A stretch of DNA of 64,000 nucleotides from Dethiosulfatibacter aminovorans DSM 17477 (GTDB taxonomy: Bacteria > Bacillota > Clostridia > Tissierellales > Dethiosulfatibacteraceae). The translations under genes were made by a program, and so were the position numbers. The stretch spans positions 186,001 to 250,000 of the forward strand of contig NZ_FQZL01000006.1 of assembly GCF_900142005.1 (NCBI RefSeq), in the 5' to 3' direction. Below are positions 20,509 to 29,072 of this stretch, in pieces; positions within the stretch are counted from its first letter, which is position 1; the number at the start of each line of letters is the position of its first letter. A model generated the notes under the pieces. It was not told the DNA's origin. It saw only the letters and a list, made by a program, of their open reading frames with translations, and ran no database searches.

Positions 20509-20857
20509 ATCTATACATCTTCTTTTCTTTAACTTTTGCAGATTTTCCAGTTCTTTCTCTAAGATAGAACAATCTGGATCTTCTGACTTTACCTTTTCTT
20601 ACAACTTCAAGTTTTTCAACTCTTGGTGAATGTAAAGGGAATGTTCTTTCAACACCAACACCATATGATATTCTTCTTACAGTGAATGTTTCTCTAACGC
20701 TTCCACCTTGTCTCTTGATAACAGTACCTTCAAATATCTGAATTCTTTCTCTGTTACCTTCCTTGATCCTATAGTGAACCTTTACAGTATCACCAACATT
20801 GAAATCCGTCATGCTTTCCTTTAGCTGTTCTTGTTCTAAAGCTTTTATTAAGTCCAT
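20507..20857 (-). CDS. rplS: 50S ribosomal protein L19
   Basis: Large-subunit protein at the 30S-50S interface. The 116-residue protein shows [53 protein letters not shown] and [20 protein letters not shown], covering the family from end to end. It stands in the usual place after trmD but has its own strong promoter, an L19-type leader and a terminator, so it is largely an independent unit. Confidence 0.97.
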   Translation of the reverse strand: MDLIKALEQEQLKESMTDFNVGDTVKVHYRIKEGNRERIQIFEGTVIKRQGGSVRETFTVRRISYGVGVERTFPLHSPRVEKLEVVRKGKVRRSRLFYLRERTGKSAKVKEKKMYR

Positions 20858-20915
20858 AGTATACCCTCCTTTCCTAGCGTTCTTGCAATGAAATTACAGA
20901 GGACCGCCGTATACT
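20858..20915 (-). ncRNA. L19-type ribosomal leader of rplS
   Basis: AGTATAC (20909-20915 on the minus strand) pairs with GTATACT (20858-20864), which runs to the base before the ATG and holds the GGAGG site close to the stem base. Between them are GGCGGTCC and GCAAGAACGC segments. Position, size and closing stem fit the L19 leader known in Firmicutes. Match by memory only; a covariance search was not possible. Confidence 0.62.
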
Positions 20916-20922
20916 CCAATGT

Positions 20923-20951
20923 ATTATAGCACAATCATATGCTCTAATCAA
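20923..20951 (-). promoter_or_regulatory. Promoter of rplS
   Basis: On the minus strand TTGATT (20946-20951), 17 bases, TATAAT (20923-20928), directly after the trmD stop at 20955. Its predicted start falls at the beginning of the leader stem. Confidence 0.78.
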
Positions 20952-20954
20952 TAA

Positions 20955-21677
20955 TTATTTTGAAAAATATTTCTTCAGTTTATTATACTCATCTATTAGT
21001 TCATCTCTGCCGTCAATAAGGTCCGGCCTATATATGATGGTGTGTTCAATTGACTTGAATCTTCTCCACTTTTCAATTTCTGCATGGTTGCCCGACAACA
21101 GTATGTCCGGAACCTTGTGGCCCATAAATTCCTGAGGTCTGGTATATTGGGGATGCTCCAGAAGAATGTCATAGTGGGATTCCGATATGAATGATTCCTC
21201 TCCGCTTAATACTCCAGGAAGCATCCTGGCAATGGAATCAACCAAAACAGCAGCAGGCAATTCTCCTCCTGTCAGCACATATTCACCGATGGAAATGGAT
21301 TCATCTACATAATTGTCAATTATCCTCTGATCAAGCCCTTCATAGTGACCTGCAATAATGATGATTTCCTCTTCTTCAGCCAAACTTTTAACAATGCTCT
21401 GAGTAAGGTTTTTGCCCTTTGGCGACATGTATATAACTTTTGAGTTTTGGCTTCTGTTTTGCAACAGTGCATTATATACCGGCTCAGGCTTGAGCAGCAT
21501 TCCCGGACCGCCGCCGTAAGGGTAGTCATCAACTTTTTTATGTTTGTTCTCCGAATAATCCCTCAGTTGAATATATTCTATTTCAAGTTTCCCATCCTTA
21601 ACAGCCCTTCCTATTATACTGACAGACAATATGCTTTCAAGCATTTCAGGGAAAAGGCTTATCAGTTTAAATTTCAT
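20955..21677 (-). CDS. trmD: tRNA (guanine-N1)-methyltransferase TrmD
   Basis: Makes m1G37 next to the anticodon to prevent frameshifting. The trefoil-knot SPOUT fold shows VDDYPYGGGPGMLLKPEP, IIIAGHYEGLDQRII, SISIGEYVLTGGELPA and the catalytic-domain linker SGEESFISESHY. At 240 residues it is standard. It overlaps the rimM stop by 4 bases (ATGA), so translation is probably coupled. Confidence 0.97.
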   Translation of the reverse strand: MKFKLISLFPEMLESILSVSIIGRAVKDGKLEIEYIQLRDYSENKHKKVDDYPYGGGPGMLLKPEPVYNALLQNRSQNSKVIYMSPKGKNLTQSIVKSLAEEEEIIIIAGHYEGLDQRIIDNYVDESISIGEYVLTGGELPAAVLVDSIARMLPGVLSGEESFISESHYDILLEHPQYTRPQEFMGHKVPDILLSGNHAEIEKWRRFKSIEHTIIYRPDLIDGRDELIDEYNKLKKYFSK

Positions 21678-22171
21678 GACAGCAGACCTTCAATCTTCTT
21701 TATTGTCATTCTACCTTTACTAATGTCAACAGATTTGACAACTTCCTTTATTGCAGGTATCAGCAGTTCCTTATTTCTGTTCAACTCATAGACATCATTG
21801 GCACCCGTCTGATAAACATATGTAATCTTTCCAAGATAATTACCTTCCATATCATAGACTTCAAGCCCTATAAGATCCGAAACATAATAGGAATCTTCAT
21901 CAAGAGTCTTCATCTGGGTTTCATCGATAATAATATATTTATTCTTGTATTTCTCAACCAGATTTATATTATCAAACCCTTTAAACCTAAGATAAACCAT
22001 TCCCTTCATATACCTTGCGCTTTCAATGTCCAGGCGTTCTTTAGTATCTTCTATATAAACATGGTCAAAATCGTCAAATCGCTCCATTTCATCAGTCAAA
22101 TAAATACATTTGACCTCTCCCTTCAAACCATGAGTGTTTACAATTTTACCAACTCTTACAATTTTCTCCAT
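21674..22171 (-). CDS. rimM: 16S rRNA processing protein RimM
   Basis: Assembly factor of the 30S head that binds S19. N-terminal RimM domain (VGKIVNTHGLKGEVKCIYLTD is represented by VGKIVNTHGLKGE then a YLTD strand) and a C-terminal PRC-barrel half with DLIGLEVYDMEGNYLGKI, ETGAND-like QTGANDVYEL and LLIPAIKEVV. The 165-residue length is normal. Conserved rpsP-khpA-rimM-trmD-rplS order. Confidence 0.96.
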   Translation of the reverse strand: MEKIVRVGKIVNTHGLKGEVKCIYLTDEMERFDDFDHVYIEDTKERLDIESARYMKGMVYLRFKGFDNINLVEKYKNKYIIIDETQMKTLDEDSYYVSDLIGLEVYDMEGNYLGKITYVYQTGANDVYELNRNKELLIPAIKEVVKSVDISKGRMTIKKIEGLLS

Positions 22172-22214
22172 TACTTACCTCGTCCGACAGCATAACATTC
22201 TTAAGCTAAAGTAT

Positions 22215-22239
22215 AAGGATTAGCTAACGCTAATCCTTA
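22215..22239 (-). terminator. Hairpin after khpA
   Basis: AAGGATTAGC, loop of 4, GCTAATCCTT: a perfect 10-bp stem that includes the khpA stop. The minus-strand tail TATACTTTAG is poor in T, so it may be a weak terminator or a stabilising 3' end rather than a full stop. Confidence 0.5.
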
Positions 22240-22467
22240 CTGAATAATTTCAATTATTACTCTTTTATTATCCTTAGTGGCAGCAGCTTTTACAAGGGTA
22301 CGCAACGCCTTTGCTATTCTGCCCTGTTTTCCAATGATCTTACCCATATCATCAGGTGCAACTTTCAGTTCGATTATCAGGGATTGACTACCTTCTATTT
22401 CATTAACACTAACTTCATCTGGATTGTCTACTAGTGACTTAGCAATATATTCTACTAATTCTCCCAT
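22237..22467 (-). CDS. khpA: KH-domain RNA-binding protein KhpA (YlqC)
   Basis: A 76-residue single KH domain that partners KhpB/Jag to bind RNA and influence cell division in Gram-positives. The GxxG loop GKQG lies in DDMGKIIGKQGRIAKALRTL, preceded by the LVEYIAKSLVDNPDEV helix. The ATG sits 14 bases after the rpsP stop with a GGTGG-type site. Position between rpsP and rimM is the standard one. Confidence 0.94.
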   Translation of the reverse strand: MGELVEYIAKSLVDNPDEVSVNEIEGSQSLIIELKVAPDDMGKIIGKQGRIAKALRTLVKAAATKDNKRVIIEIIQ

Positions 22468-22481
22468 TTAATGCACCACCT

Positions 22482-22745
22482 TTATTTGCTTTCTTCTCTC
22501 TTATCATAGATACCATTGTTCTTGAACAAAACATTTACAGTATCTGTGGGCTTCGCTCCGTTGTTCAACCATTTTATTGCGCTTTCTTCATCAATCTTAA
22601 CAACCTTAGGCTCCACTACAGGATTGTAGTAACCTATTTCCTCGATGAATCTTCCATCTCTAGGCGATCTTGAATCTGCAACAACTATTCTATAAAAAGG
22701 TTTCTTTTTCGCACCCATTCTTTTCAATCTGATCTTTACTGCCAT
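22482..22745 (-). CDS. rpsP: 30S ribosomal protein S16
   Basis: Small-subunit assembly protein. It begins [20 protein letters not shown] and continues with [22 protein letters not shown] and [14 protein letters not shown]. The frame opens three codons further up, but the ATG at 22745 has GGAGG 8 bases upstream and gives the family start (87 residues). It follows ffh by 86 bases. Confidence 0.97.
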   Translation of the reverse strand: MAVKIRLKRMGAKKKPFYRIVVADSRSPRDGRFIEEIGYYNPVVEPKVVKIDEESAIKWLNNGAKPTDTVNVLFKNNGIYDKREESK

Positions 22746-22831
22746 TATATTCACCTCCTAAATAAATTTGTTTTATGATTTGGTATTCAAATCTATATAT
22801 ATTAAAGATTTACATCTAAAATAACTTAATC

Positions 22832-24166
22832 TTAAAATGGCATTTTAAAGCCGCCGCGCTTTTTCATTGTCTTTTCCATTGCTCCCATCTTCTTCATCAT
22901 CTTCTTTGTCTCGTTGAACTGCTTCAGAAGACGATTGACTCTCTGAACAGAAGTTCCGCTTCCTGCGGCTATCCTTTTTCTTCTGTTGCCGTTTATAATT
23001 GATGGGTCATTTCTTTCCTTTTTAGTCATCGACTGAATTATAGCCTTTATATAAACAAGCTCTTTCTCGTCAATTTTAATATTCTTCAACTGCTTTGAAT
23101 TAGCTCCAGGTATCATCTCAAGGAGTTGGTCCAAAGGTCCAAGATTTTGCATCTGCTCCATCTGCATGAGAAAATCATCAAATGTAAACTGCATGCTCTT
23201 CAGTCTCTGCTCCATTTCCTTTGCCTGCTTCATGTCAAAGGATTCCTGGGCTTTCTCAATCAGGCTTAGAACATCACCCATTCCAAGTATCCTGGATGCC
23301 ATCCTGTCTGGATAGAAAGGTTCCAAATCAGACATTTTTTCCCCTGTTGTAACAAACTTGATAGGTTTGCTGGTCACAGCCCTGAGAGAAAGCGCTGCTC
23401 CTCCCCTGGCATCTCCATCAACCTTAGTCAGGATAACACCTGATATTTCCATAGTTGAGTTGAATGCTTCGGCTATTTTCACAGCATCCTGTCCCGTCAT
23501 TGAATCGAGAACAAGTAGAATCTCTCTTGGATTAAGACTGGATTTGATTTGCTGCAGTTCTTCCATTAGAGCTTCATCTATATGAAGTCTACCGGCAGTA
23601 TCAAGAATAAGCACGTCATTGCCCTTCTTTTTTGCTTCCTTGAATGCCTCATTTGCTATTTTAACAGCATCATTTTCTCCCTCAATCTTGAATACGGGAA
23701 CGTCTATGCCCTTACCTACCACTTCCAGCTGTTTTATCGCTGCCGGTCTGTATATGTCACAAGCCGCTATCAATGGCCTTTTATTTTGCTTTTTAAATTT
23801 CAACGCAAGCTTTCCGGATGTTGTGGTTTTACCGGCACCCTGAAGTCCACACATCATAATGACTGTTATATCATCTGAGAAATCAATCTTTGATTCGCTT
23901 TCTCCCAAAAGCTTGATCATTTCCTCATTTACTATCTTTACAACCTGCTGTCCGGGAGTAAGACTTTCCATAACCTCAGAACCCAGAGAACGCTCTTTAA
24001 CGGTTTTTATAAAATCCTTAACCACCTTGAAGTTGACATCCGCTTCCAAGAGTGACAGCTTTATTTCTCTCATGGCATTGTTGATATCTTTTTCAGTCAG
24101 CTTTCCCTTGCCTTTCAGTTTATTCAATGTTCCCTGAATCTTATCAGATAAACTTTCAAATATCAT
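22832..24166 (-). CDS. ffh: Signal recognition particle protein Ffh
   Basis: GTPase that with SRP RNA targets membrane and secreted proteins to FtsY. N domain to about residue 85. G domain has GLQGAGKTTTSGKLA, DIYRPAAIKQL, DTAGRLHIDEALM, TKVDGDARGGAALS. The C-terminal methionine-rich M domain (MKQAKEMEQRLKSMQFTFDD, MQMEQMQNLG) includes GSGTSVQRVNRLLKQF and ends MKKRGGFKMPF. The 444 residues are standard. It follows ylxM by 8 bases. Confidence 0.98.
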   Translation of the reverse strand: MIFESLSDKIQGTLNKLKGKGKLTEKDINNAMREIKLSLLEADVNFKVVKDFIKTVKERSLGSEVMESLTPGQQVVKIVNEEMIKLLGESESKIDFSDDITVIMMCGLQGAGKTTTSGKLALKFKKQNKRPLIAACDIYRPAAIKQLEVVGKGIDVPVFKIEGENDAVKIANEAFKEAKKKGNDVLILDTAGRLHIDEALMEELQQIKSSLNPREILLVLDSMTGQDAVKIAEAFNSTMEISGVILTKVDGDARGGAALSLRAVTSKPIKFVTTGEKMSDLEPFYPDRMASRILGMGDVLSLIEKAQESFDMKQAKEMEQRLKSMQFTFDDFLMQMEQMQNLGPLDQLLEMIPGANSKQLKNIKIDEKELVYIKAIIQSMTKKERNDPSIINGNRRKRIAAGSGTSVQRVNRLLKQFNETKKMMKKMGAMEKTMKKRGGFKMPF

Positions 24167-24174
24167 ATTATCAC

Positions 24175-24507
24175 CTATAAGGAATCGATCAGACCGTCTA
24201 TAATTCCATTTATATTCTTTAGGTCGAAATCATTCCCGTTTATATTTTTTTTCAACAGTTCCAGCTTTTCCCTAATTCCGTCATTTCTTTGTATCAGTCC
24301 GAGTTTTTTTTCGTAATTCTCCAGGTTTCCTTCCGCTCTTTTTAAAAGATCGTGCACACCCTGTCTTGACATATCAAATATTTCCGATATTTCTGCAAGA
24401 CTGAGGTCCTGAAAATAGTAAAGGTCCAAAACATCCTTGTGCTTATCCTTCAATATATTTGAATAATAATCAAACAACCTGCCTATTCTTTCATATTTAT
24501 CCAGCAT
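24175..24507 (-). CDS. ylxM: YlxM/p13-like DNA-binding (sigma-70 region 4-like) protein
   Basis: A 110-residue helix-turn-helix protein that in streptococci stimulates SRP function. The N-terminal half reads as a region-4 HTH: KDVLDLYYFQDLSLAEISEIF followed by MSRQGVHDLLKRAEGNLENYE. The rest is charged helix. It starts the ylxM-ffh transcript from its own consensus promoter, and the ribosome site is weak (GGCGG). Confidence 0.92.
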   Translation of the reverse strand: MLDKYERIGRLFDYYSNILKDKHKDVLDLYYFQDLSLAEISEIFDMSRQGVHDLLKRAEGNLENYEKKLGLIQRNDGIREKLELLKKNINGNDFDLKNINGIIDGLIDSL

Positions 24508-24546
24508 AATAAACCGCCTGTAAAGTTTTTACCTTGACAAGTAGTT

Positions 24547-24575
24547 ATTGTAATGTATTATGATGCAATTGTCAA
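24547..24575 (-). promoter_or_regulatory. Promoter of ylxM-ffh
   Basis: On the minus strand TTGACA (24570-24575), 17 bases, TACAAT (24547-24552). The -35 is perfect and begins 5 bases after the ftsY stop. Confidence 0.8.
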
Positions 24576-24579
24576 TAGT

Positions 24580-25497
24580 TTATTCGAATATAGCATCAAC
24601 AAATTTATTGGAATCAAAAGGTTGAAGATCATCAATCTTCTCTCCCAGTCCGACATACTTGACAGGCACTCCTATTTCTTTCTGAACAGGCACTATTATT
24701 CCACCTTTTGCAGTGCCGTCAAGCTTCGTCAAAATTATTCCATCAATGTCTGCTGCTTCCTTGAATGTTTTTGCCTGTATTATCCCATTTTGTCCGGTTG
24801 TGGAATCAATTACAAGATAAACCTGCTTGAATGCCGTATCATATTCCTTGTCTACAACCCTGAAAATCTTGTTCAGTTCGTTCATGAGGTTTTTCTTGTT
24901 GTGAAGACGTCCTGCAGTGTCGCATATAAGCACATCTGCCTTCCTGGATTTTGCAGCCTGTACAGAATCAAATATCACGGCAGCAGGATCACTGCCTTCC
25001 TTGTTTGCTATAAGCTCAACCCCTGCTCTGTCGCACCAAACCTGAAGCTGTTCTACAGCAGCAGCCCTGAAAGTGTCCCCTGCCGCCACAAGAACACTCT
25101 TGCCCATGGTCTTGTATCTGTTTGCCAATTTGCCTATGGTTGTCGTCTTTCCTACACCATTGACTCCAATAATAAGGATTACTGTCGGCGTCTTCATATT
25201 TGAATCATCCGTTTCATCATCTGTGTGTATTATTTCCTTCAAATATTCCTTAAGCCTAATTCTTATTTCATCAGGTGTCTTAAGTTTTTCGGTTTTTACG
25301 CAATTCTTCAAGTGTTCGATGATATCCATTGTAGATTCCACTCCAATATCAGATCCAATGAGTATATCCTCAAGATCTTCCAGGAGTTCATCATCTATCT
25401 TTGTATACATACTGAATACACTATCGATTTTTGATGCGAACTCGTCTTTTGTTTTCTTTAATCCATCCGTAAATTTCTTGAAAATATTTATTGCCAT
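24580..25497 (-). CDS. ftsY: Signal recognition particle receptor FtsY
   Basis: SRP GTPase partner of Ffh at the membrane. The 305-residue form has a short N-terminal segment in place of the acidic A domain and keeps the NG domain: GVNGVGKTTTIGKLA, AGDTFRAAAVEQLQVW, DTAGRLHNKKNLMNEL, TKLDGTAKGGIIVP and GLGEKIDDLQPFDSNKFV. It follows smc by 8 bases, the common smc-ftsY arrangement. Confidence 0.97.
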   Translation of the reverse strand: MAINIFKKFTDGLKKTKDEFASKIDSVFSMYTKIDDELLEDLEDILIGSDIGVESTMDIIEHLKNCVKTEKLKTPDEIRIRLKEYLKEIIHTDDETDDSNMKTPTVILIIGVNGVGKTTTIGKLANRYKTMGKSVLVAAGDTFRAAAVEQLQVWCDRAGVELIANKEGSDPAAVIFDSVQAAKSRKADVLICDTAGRLHNKKNLMNELNKIFRVVDKEYDTAFKQVYLVIDSTTGQNGIIQAKTFKEAADIDGIILTKLDGTAKGGIIVPVQKEIGVPVKYVGLGEKIDDLQPFDSNKFVDAIFE

Positions 25498-25505
25498 ATT
25501 TCCTC

Positions 25506-28500
25506 CTACATATTATAATTTGAAAGTTTCATGGATACGAGTTTTGTAACGCCCTGTTCTTCCATAGTCGTTCCATATAGAGTGTCTACAAATTCCATGG
25601 TTCCCTTTCTATGTGTAATTACTAAAAATTGTGTTTCCTTTGAAAATTCCTTCAAGTATGCCGCAAACCTGTATACGTTGGCATCATCAAGTGCCGCTTC
25701 AATTTCATCAAGTATACAAAATGGCGTTGGATTTATTTTTAGAATGGCAAACAACAACGCTATTGCAGTCATTGCTTTTTCTCCACCTGACATCAATGAA
25801 ATCTTGTTAAGCTTCTTACCTGGCGGCTGTGCATATATTTCTATATCACTATTCAGCATGTCGCTTTCATCGGTCATCACTATATCTGCCTTTCCACCAT
25901 TAAAGAGAGTTACAAAAACCGCCTTGAACTGCTCTCTTATTTTGCCGTATTCCTCACTGAACTGTTTTTTCATCTTGTATGTCAGCTCATTTATTACCTT
26001 ATTCAGCTTGTCCTTCGCCTTGTCAAGATCATCCTTTTGCTTAACAAGGAATCCGTATCTTTCAGATACTGAATTATACTCTTCAATTGACCCGATATTT
26101 ATATCTCCAAGATTTTTTATTGCACTTTTCGATTTTCTTACGATTTCTTTCAGCTTTGTCATGCTCAATGATTCATCCTTGTATTCACAACACATGGCAT
26201 AACTCATCTCATAGTCTTCCCACATCTGATTCGATATTGAAACAATTTTATTTTCTGTAATTTCAATCTTTGTCTTGATTGAATTATTTTCAATCCCCAA
26301 TTCTCCAATGAGCTTTGTGTCTTCATTCATGCTCTTTTGAAGTTCATACTGCAAATTCTGATTCTTTTTCTTTAGTTCCCTTGTCTCCGCCAGCTTCATA
26401 TCAATGGACTTTATCTTGTCCGACAACATTTCATTCACTTTCTCAACTTCCAAGGATTCCAAATCCAGTTCCTTGATTAAATAGTTGTTCTTTTCAATCA
26501 ACTCCCTGCTGCTATCCAATGTTGTTTTTTCTGCTGAAACCCTGTTTTCAATATTTCCTGCTTCATTCAAGATGTTTTCCCTGCTGCTGACAAGCTCTGT
26601 AATCTTTATTTTATAATCTGTAATTCCTGTTCGTCGGCTTTCAAGCTCATTGACTGAATTCTTGTACGTACTGCTTCTTTCTTCAAGCTCCTCTTCAATG
26701 AATCTGATTTTCTCACTGTATTCATCAAGTTCACTGAGCCTTTTGTCCTTTTCAGAAATATAATTGCTTTTTTCTATTTTCAAAAATTCGAAATCTTCAT
26801 GAAGCTTTGATTTTCCGGACTGGATTCTACCAAGTTCTTCCTTGAGATATTTGGATTCAAGCATACTGTTTTTTATATCGATATCCACCTTGTTAAGGGA
26901 AGTCTTTAAATTTTCACAGCATATATCCAGTTCCCGAATCCTGTCGACTAAGTTCCTGTTTCTTTCGCTTTCATTTCTGCCCGCTGAAACAGTCTTTTCT
27001 GCCAGGTCCTCCAATTCACTTATTTCCCTTTTCCTTCCAACAAGGTTGATGGAATTCTTAATGGTACCACCAGTAATGGATCCTCCCGCATTGACGGTTT
27101 CTCCTGAAACGGTCACAATTTTTGCGCTGTAATTTATACTTTTCGCAATCTTAATTCCGTTTTCAATACTGTCGACCAATATTACCCTGCCTAAAAGGTA
27201 GTCGATGATATTTTTATACTTGTCTTCATAAGCTACCAATTCGCTGAACACCCCTATGCATCCGGTAGATTTCAGCGCATTGAGTTCATGAGTATTCAGC
27301 TTTCTTGGCTTCATTGTATCCAGAGGCAGGAAGGTTATCCTTCCTATATTTCTTTTCTTAAGATAGGATATTATTTCCGAAGCGTATTTTTCATTTTTAA
27401 TGATAATGTTCTGCATAGAACTTCCCAGCGCCACCTGAAGAGCTGTTTCATAGGATTTTTCAGCTTCTACAAGTTCCGCCACCACACCTATTATTTTATC
27501 ATCGAATACCTTGTTGTCCTTGCAGTCAACCATAAATCTCTGCACGCTCTTGTAATAGCCATCATAAGATTCCTGCATTCTGCTCAATATCTTTTTTTTC
27601 GATTCAACCTCATTAAGGCTGTTTTTGATTTTAACAAGTTCATTGTCGGATACATTTTTTTCAAGCTTAAACCTGTTTGTTTCAGAGGTTGCTTCTTGTA
27701 TTTCCTCCGTCAGCCTGTCCTTTTTCGCAGTATTTATTTCATGCATTTCATTGCTTTCGGCAATGCTTTCAAATATCCTTTTTTCAGATTCCTCCGCATT
27801 GGAATATTCGGTTTCAAGGCTCTTGTATCTATCTTCAAGATTCGATATTAAGGAATCTACAATATTAATTTTACTTTTTGTTTCCGTCTGGATATTGTAC
27901 ATCTCAAAAACATCGTTTTTTTTCATTTCTATTACACTTTGAATGCTGTTGCTTTCTTCGATAAATGCTTCCAGTTCTTTTTCCTTTTCTAAAAGCACTT
28001 TCCTGAAGTAGTCAATTTCAATCTTTACTTTCTCTTCTTCACTTTTGCATCTTTCAATTTCTTTTGCCCATTGACGAAGTCTTTCATCACTGTTTACTAA
28101 GGCATTTTTTATTTTGTCATTTTCTGATTCAAATAGAATCTTCTTTTCCTTGCGTAGCTTTAATGAATTTTCATTTTCAAAAAACTTCTTGTTATATTCA
28201 GAATTCTTCAGCTCATAACCTGAAATTTCTTCATCCAAAACCTTGTTGTCTGAAATAAGCTTCTCAAAACCATTTCTATTGTTTTCAAGCTTTTCTTCAA
28301 TTTTCTTAAGTTCCTCGGTTTTGCTTTTCAACTGTTCTTTGATATCTTCAAGGAATTCATTTTGAACATCATAATCCCTGGACAGCAAATTAAGCTCCGC
28401 TGATTTCAGGGTGCCTTTAAATTCAAGATATTTTTCGGCAGATTCCTTTTGCTTTCTCAAAGGTTCAATACGCTGTTCTATTTCCGAAATTATATCATTT

Positions 28501-29072
28501 ACCCGTTCAATATTTTCTTCCGTTTTTAAAAGCTTCCTTATGGATTCTTCCTTCCTTGTCTTGAACTTGACTATTCCTGCAGCCTCTTCAATAACCTTTC
28601 TTCTGGTTTCGGATTTTGTACCGACTATATCCTCGACTCTGCCCTGGCCGATTATGGAATACCCATCTATACCAATGCCGGTATTCATAAACAGTTCTCT
28701 TATTTCCTTAAGCCTGGTAGATGTTTTGTTGAGCAGATATTCACTTTCTCCCGTTCTGAAAAGTCTTCTGGTTACACATACTTCCTGATATTCTATGGGA
28801 AGCCTTTTGTCAGAATTGTCGAATACAAGGTTTACCTCCGCATAACCCAGGGGCTTTCGTCTTTCCGTGCCTGCAAATATTACATCCTCCATTTTGGTTC
28901 CCCTGAGAGTCTTGGCGCTTTGCTCGCCCATAACCCACTTGAATGCATCGGAAATATTGCTCTTTCCACTGCCATTGGGCCCAACTACGGCTGTGAATTC
29001 AGAATTTATTTTTATAACCGTTTTTTCAGGAAAGGATTTGAATCCATTAATAATTATCTCCTTCAAATACAT
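25506..29072 (-). CDS. smc: Chromosome segregation ATPase SMC
   Basis: Core of the SMC-ScpAB condensin. 1,188 residues: Walker A GPNGSGKSNISDAF near residue 32, two long coiled coils separated by a hinge at about 510-650 (VDCKDNKVFDDKIIGVVAEL, TVSGETVNAGGSITGG), then the C-terminal head with signature LMSGGEKAMTAIALLFA and Walker B FCILDEIEAALDDANVYRF. The start codon lies 26 bases inside the upstream radical SAM gene, so they share a transcript. Confidence 0.98.
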   Translation of the reverse strand: MYLKEIIINGFKSFPEKTVIKINSEFTAVVGPNGSGKSNISDAFKWVMGEQSAKTLRGTKMEDVIFAGTERRKPLGYAEVNLVFDNSDKRLPIEYQEVCVTRRLFRTGESEYLLNKTSTRLKEIRELFMNTGIGIDGYSIIGQGRVEDIVGTKSETRRKVIEEAAGIVKFKTRKEESIRKLLKTEENIERVNDIISEIEQRIEPLRKQKESAEKYLEFKGTLKSAELNLLSRDYDVQNEFLEDIKEQLKSKTEELKKIEEKLENNRNGFEKLISDNKVLDEEISGYELKNSEYNKKFFENENSLKLRKEKKILFESENDKIKNALVNSDERLRQWAKEIERCKSEEEKVKIEIDYFRKVLLEKEKELEAFIEESNSIQSVIEMKKNDVFEMYNIQTETKSKINIVDSLISNLEDRYKSLETEYSNAEESEKRIFESIAESNEMHEINTAKKDRLTEEIQEATSETNRFKLEKNVSDNELVKIKNSLNEVESKKKILSRMQESYDGYYKSVQRFMVDCKDNKVFDDKIIGVVAELVEAEKSYETALQVALGSSMQNIIIKNEKYASEIISYLKKRNIGRITFLPLDTMKPRKLNTHELNALKSTGCIGVFSELVAYEDKYKNIIDYLLGRVILVDSIENGIKIAKSINYSAKIVTVSGETVNAGGSITGGTIKNSINLVGRKREISELEDLAEKTVSAGRNESERNRNLVDRIRELDICCENLKTSLNKVDIDIKNSMLESKYLKEELGRIQSGKSKLHEDFEFLKIEKSNYISEKDKRLSELDEYSEKIRFIEEELEERSSTYKNSVNELESRRTGITDYKIKITELVSSRENILNEAGNIENRVSAEKTTLDSSRELIEKNNYLIKELDLESLEVEKVNEMLSDKIKSIDMKLAETRELKKKNQNLQYELQKSMNEDTKLIGELGIENNSIKTKIEITENKIVSISNQMWEDYEMSYAMCCEYKDESLSMTKLKEIVRKSKSAIKNLGDINIGSIEEYNSVSERYGFLVKQKDDLDKAKDKLNKVINELTYKMKKQFSEEYGKIREQFKAVFVTLFNGGKADIVMTDESDMLNSDIEIYAQPPGKKLNKISLMSGGEKAMTAIALLFAILKINPTPFCILDEIEAALDDANVYRFAAYLKEFSKETQFLVITHRKGTMEFVDTLYGTTMEEQGVTKLVSMKLSNYNM

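Noticed and set aside
24553-25203. Long open frame of 216 codons on the plus strand
   Set aside because: It is antisense to ftsY, which has all SRP-GTPase motifs; the plus frame has no ribosome site and a composition typical of shadow ORFs.
25531-26202. Open frame of 223 codons on the plus strand
   Set aside because: It is antisense to the SMC C-terminal head, which has intact signature and Walker B motifs.
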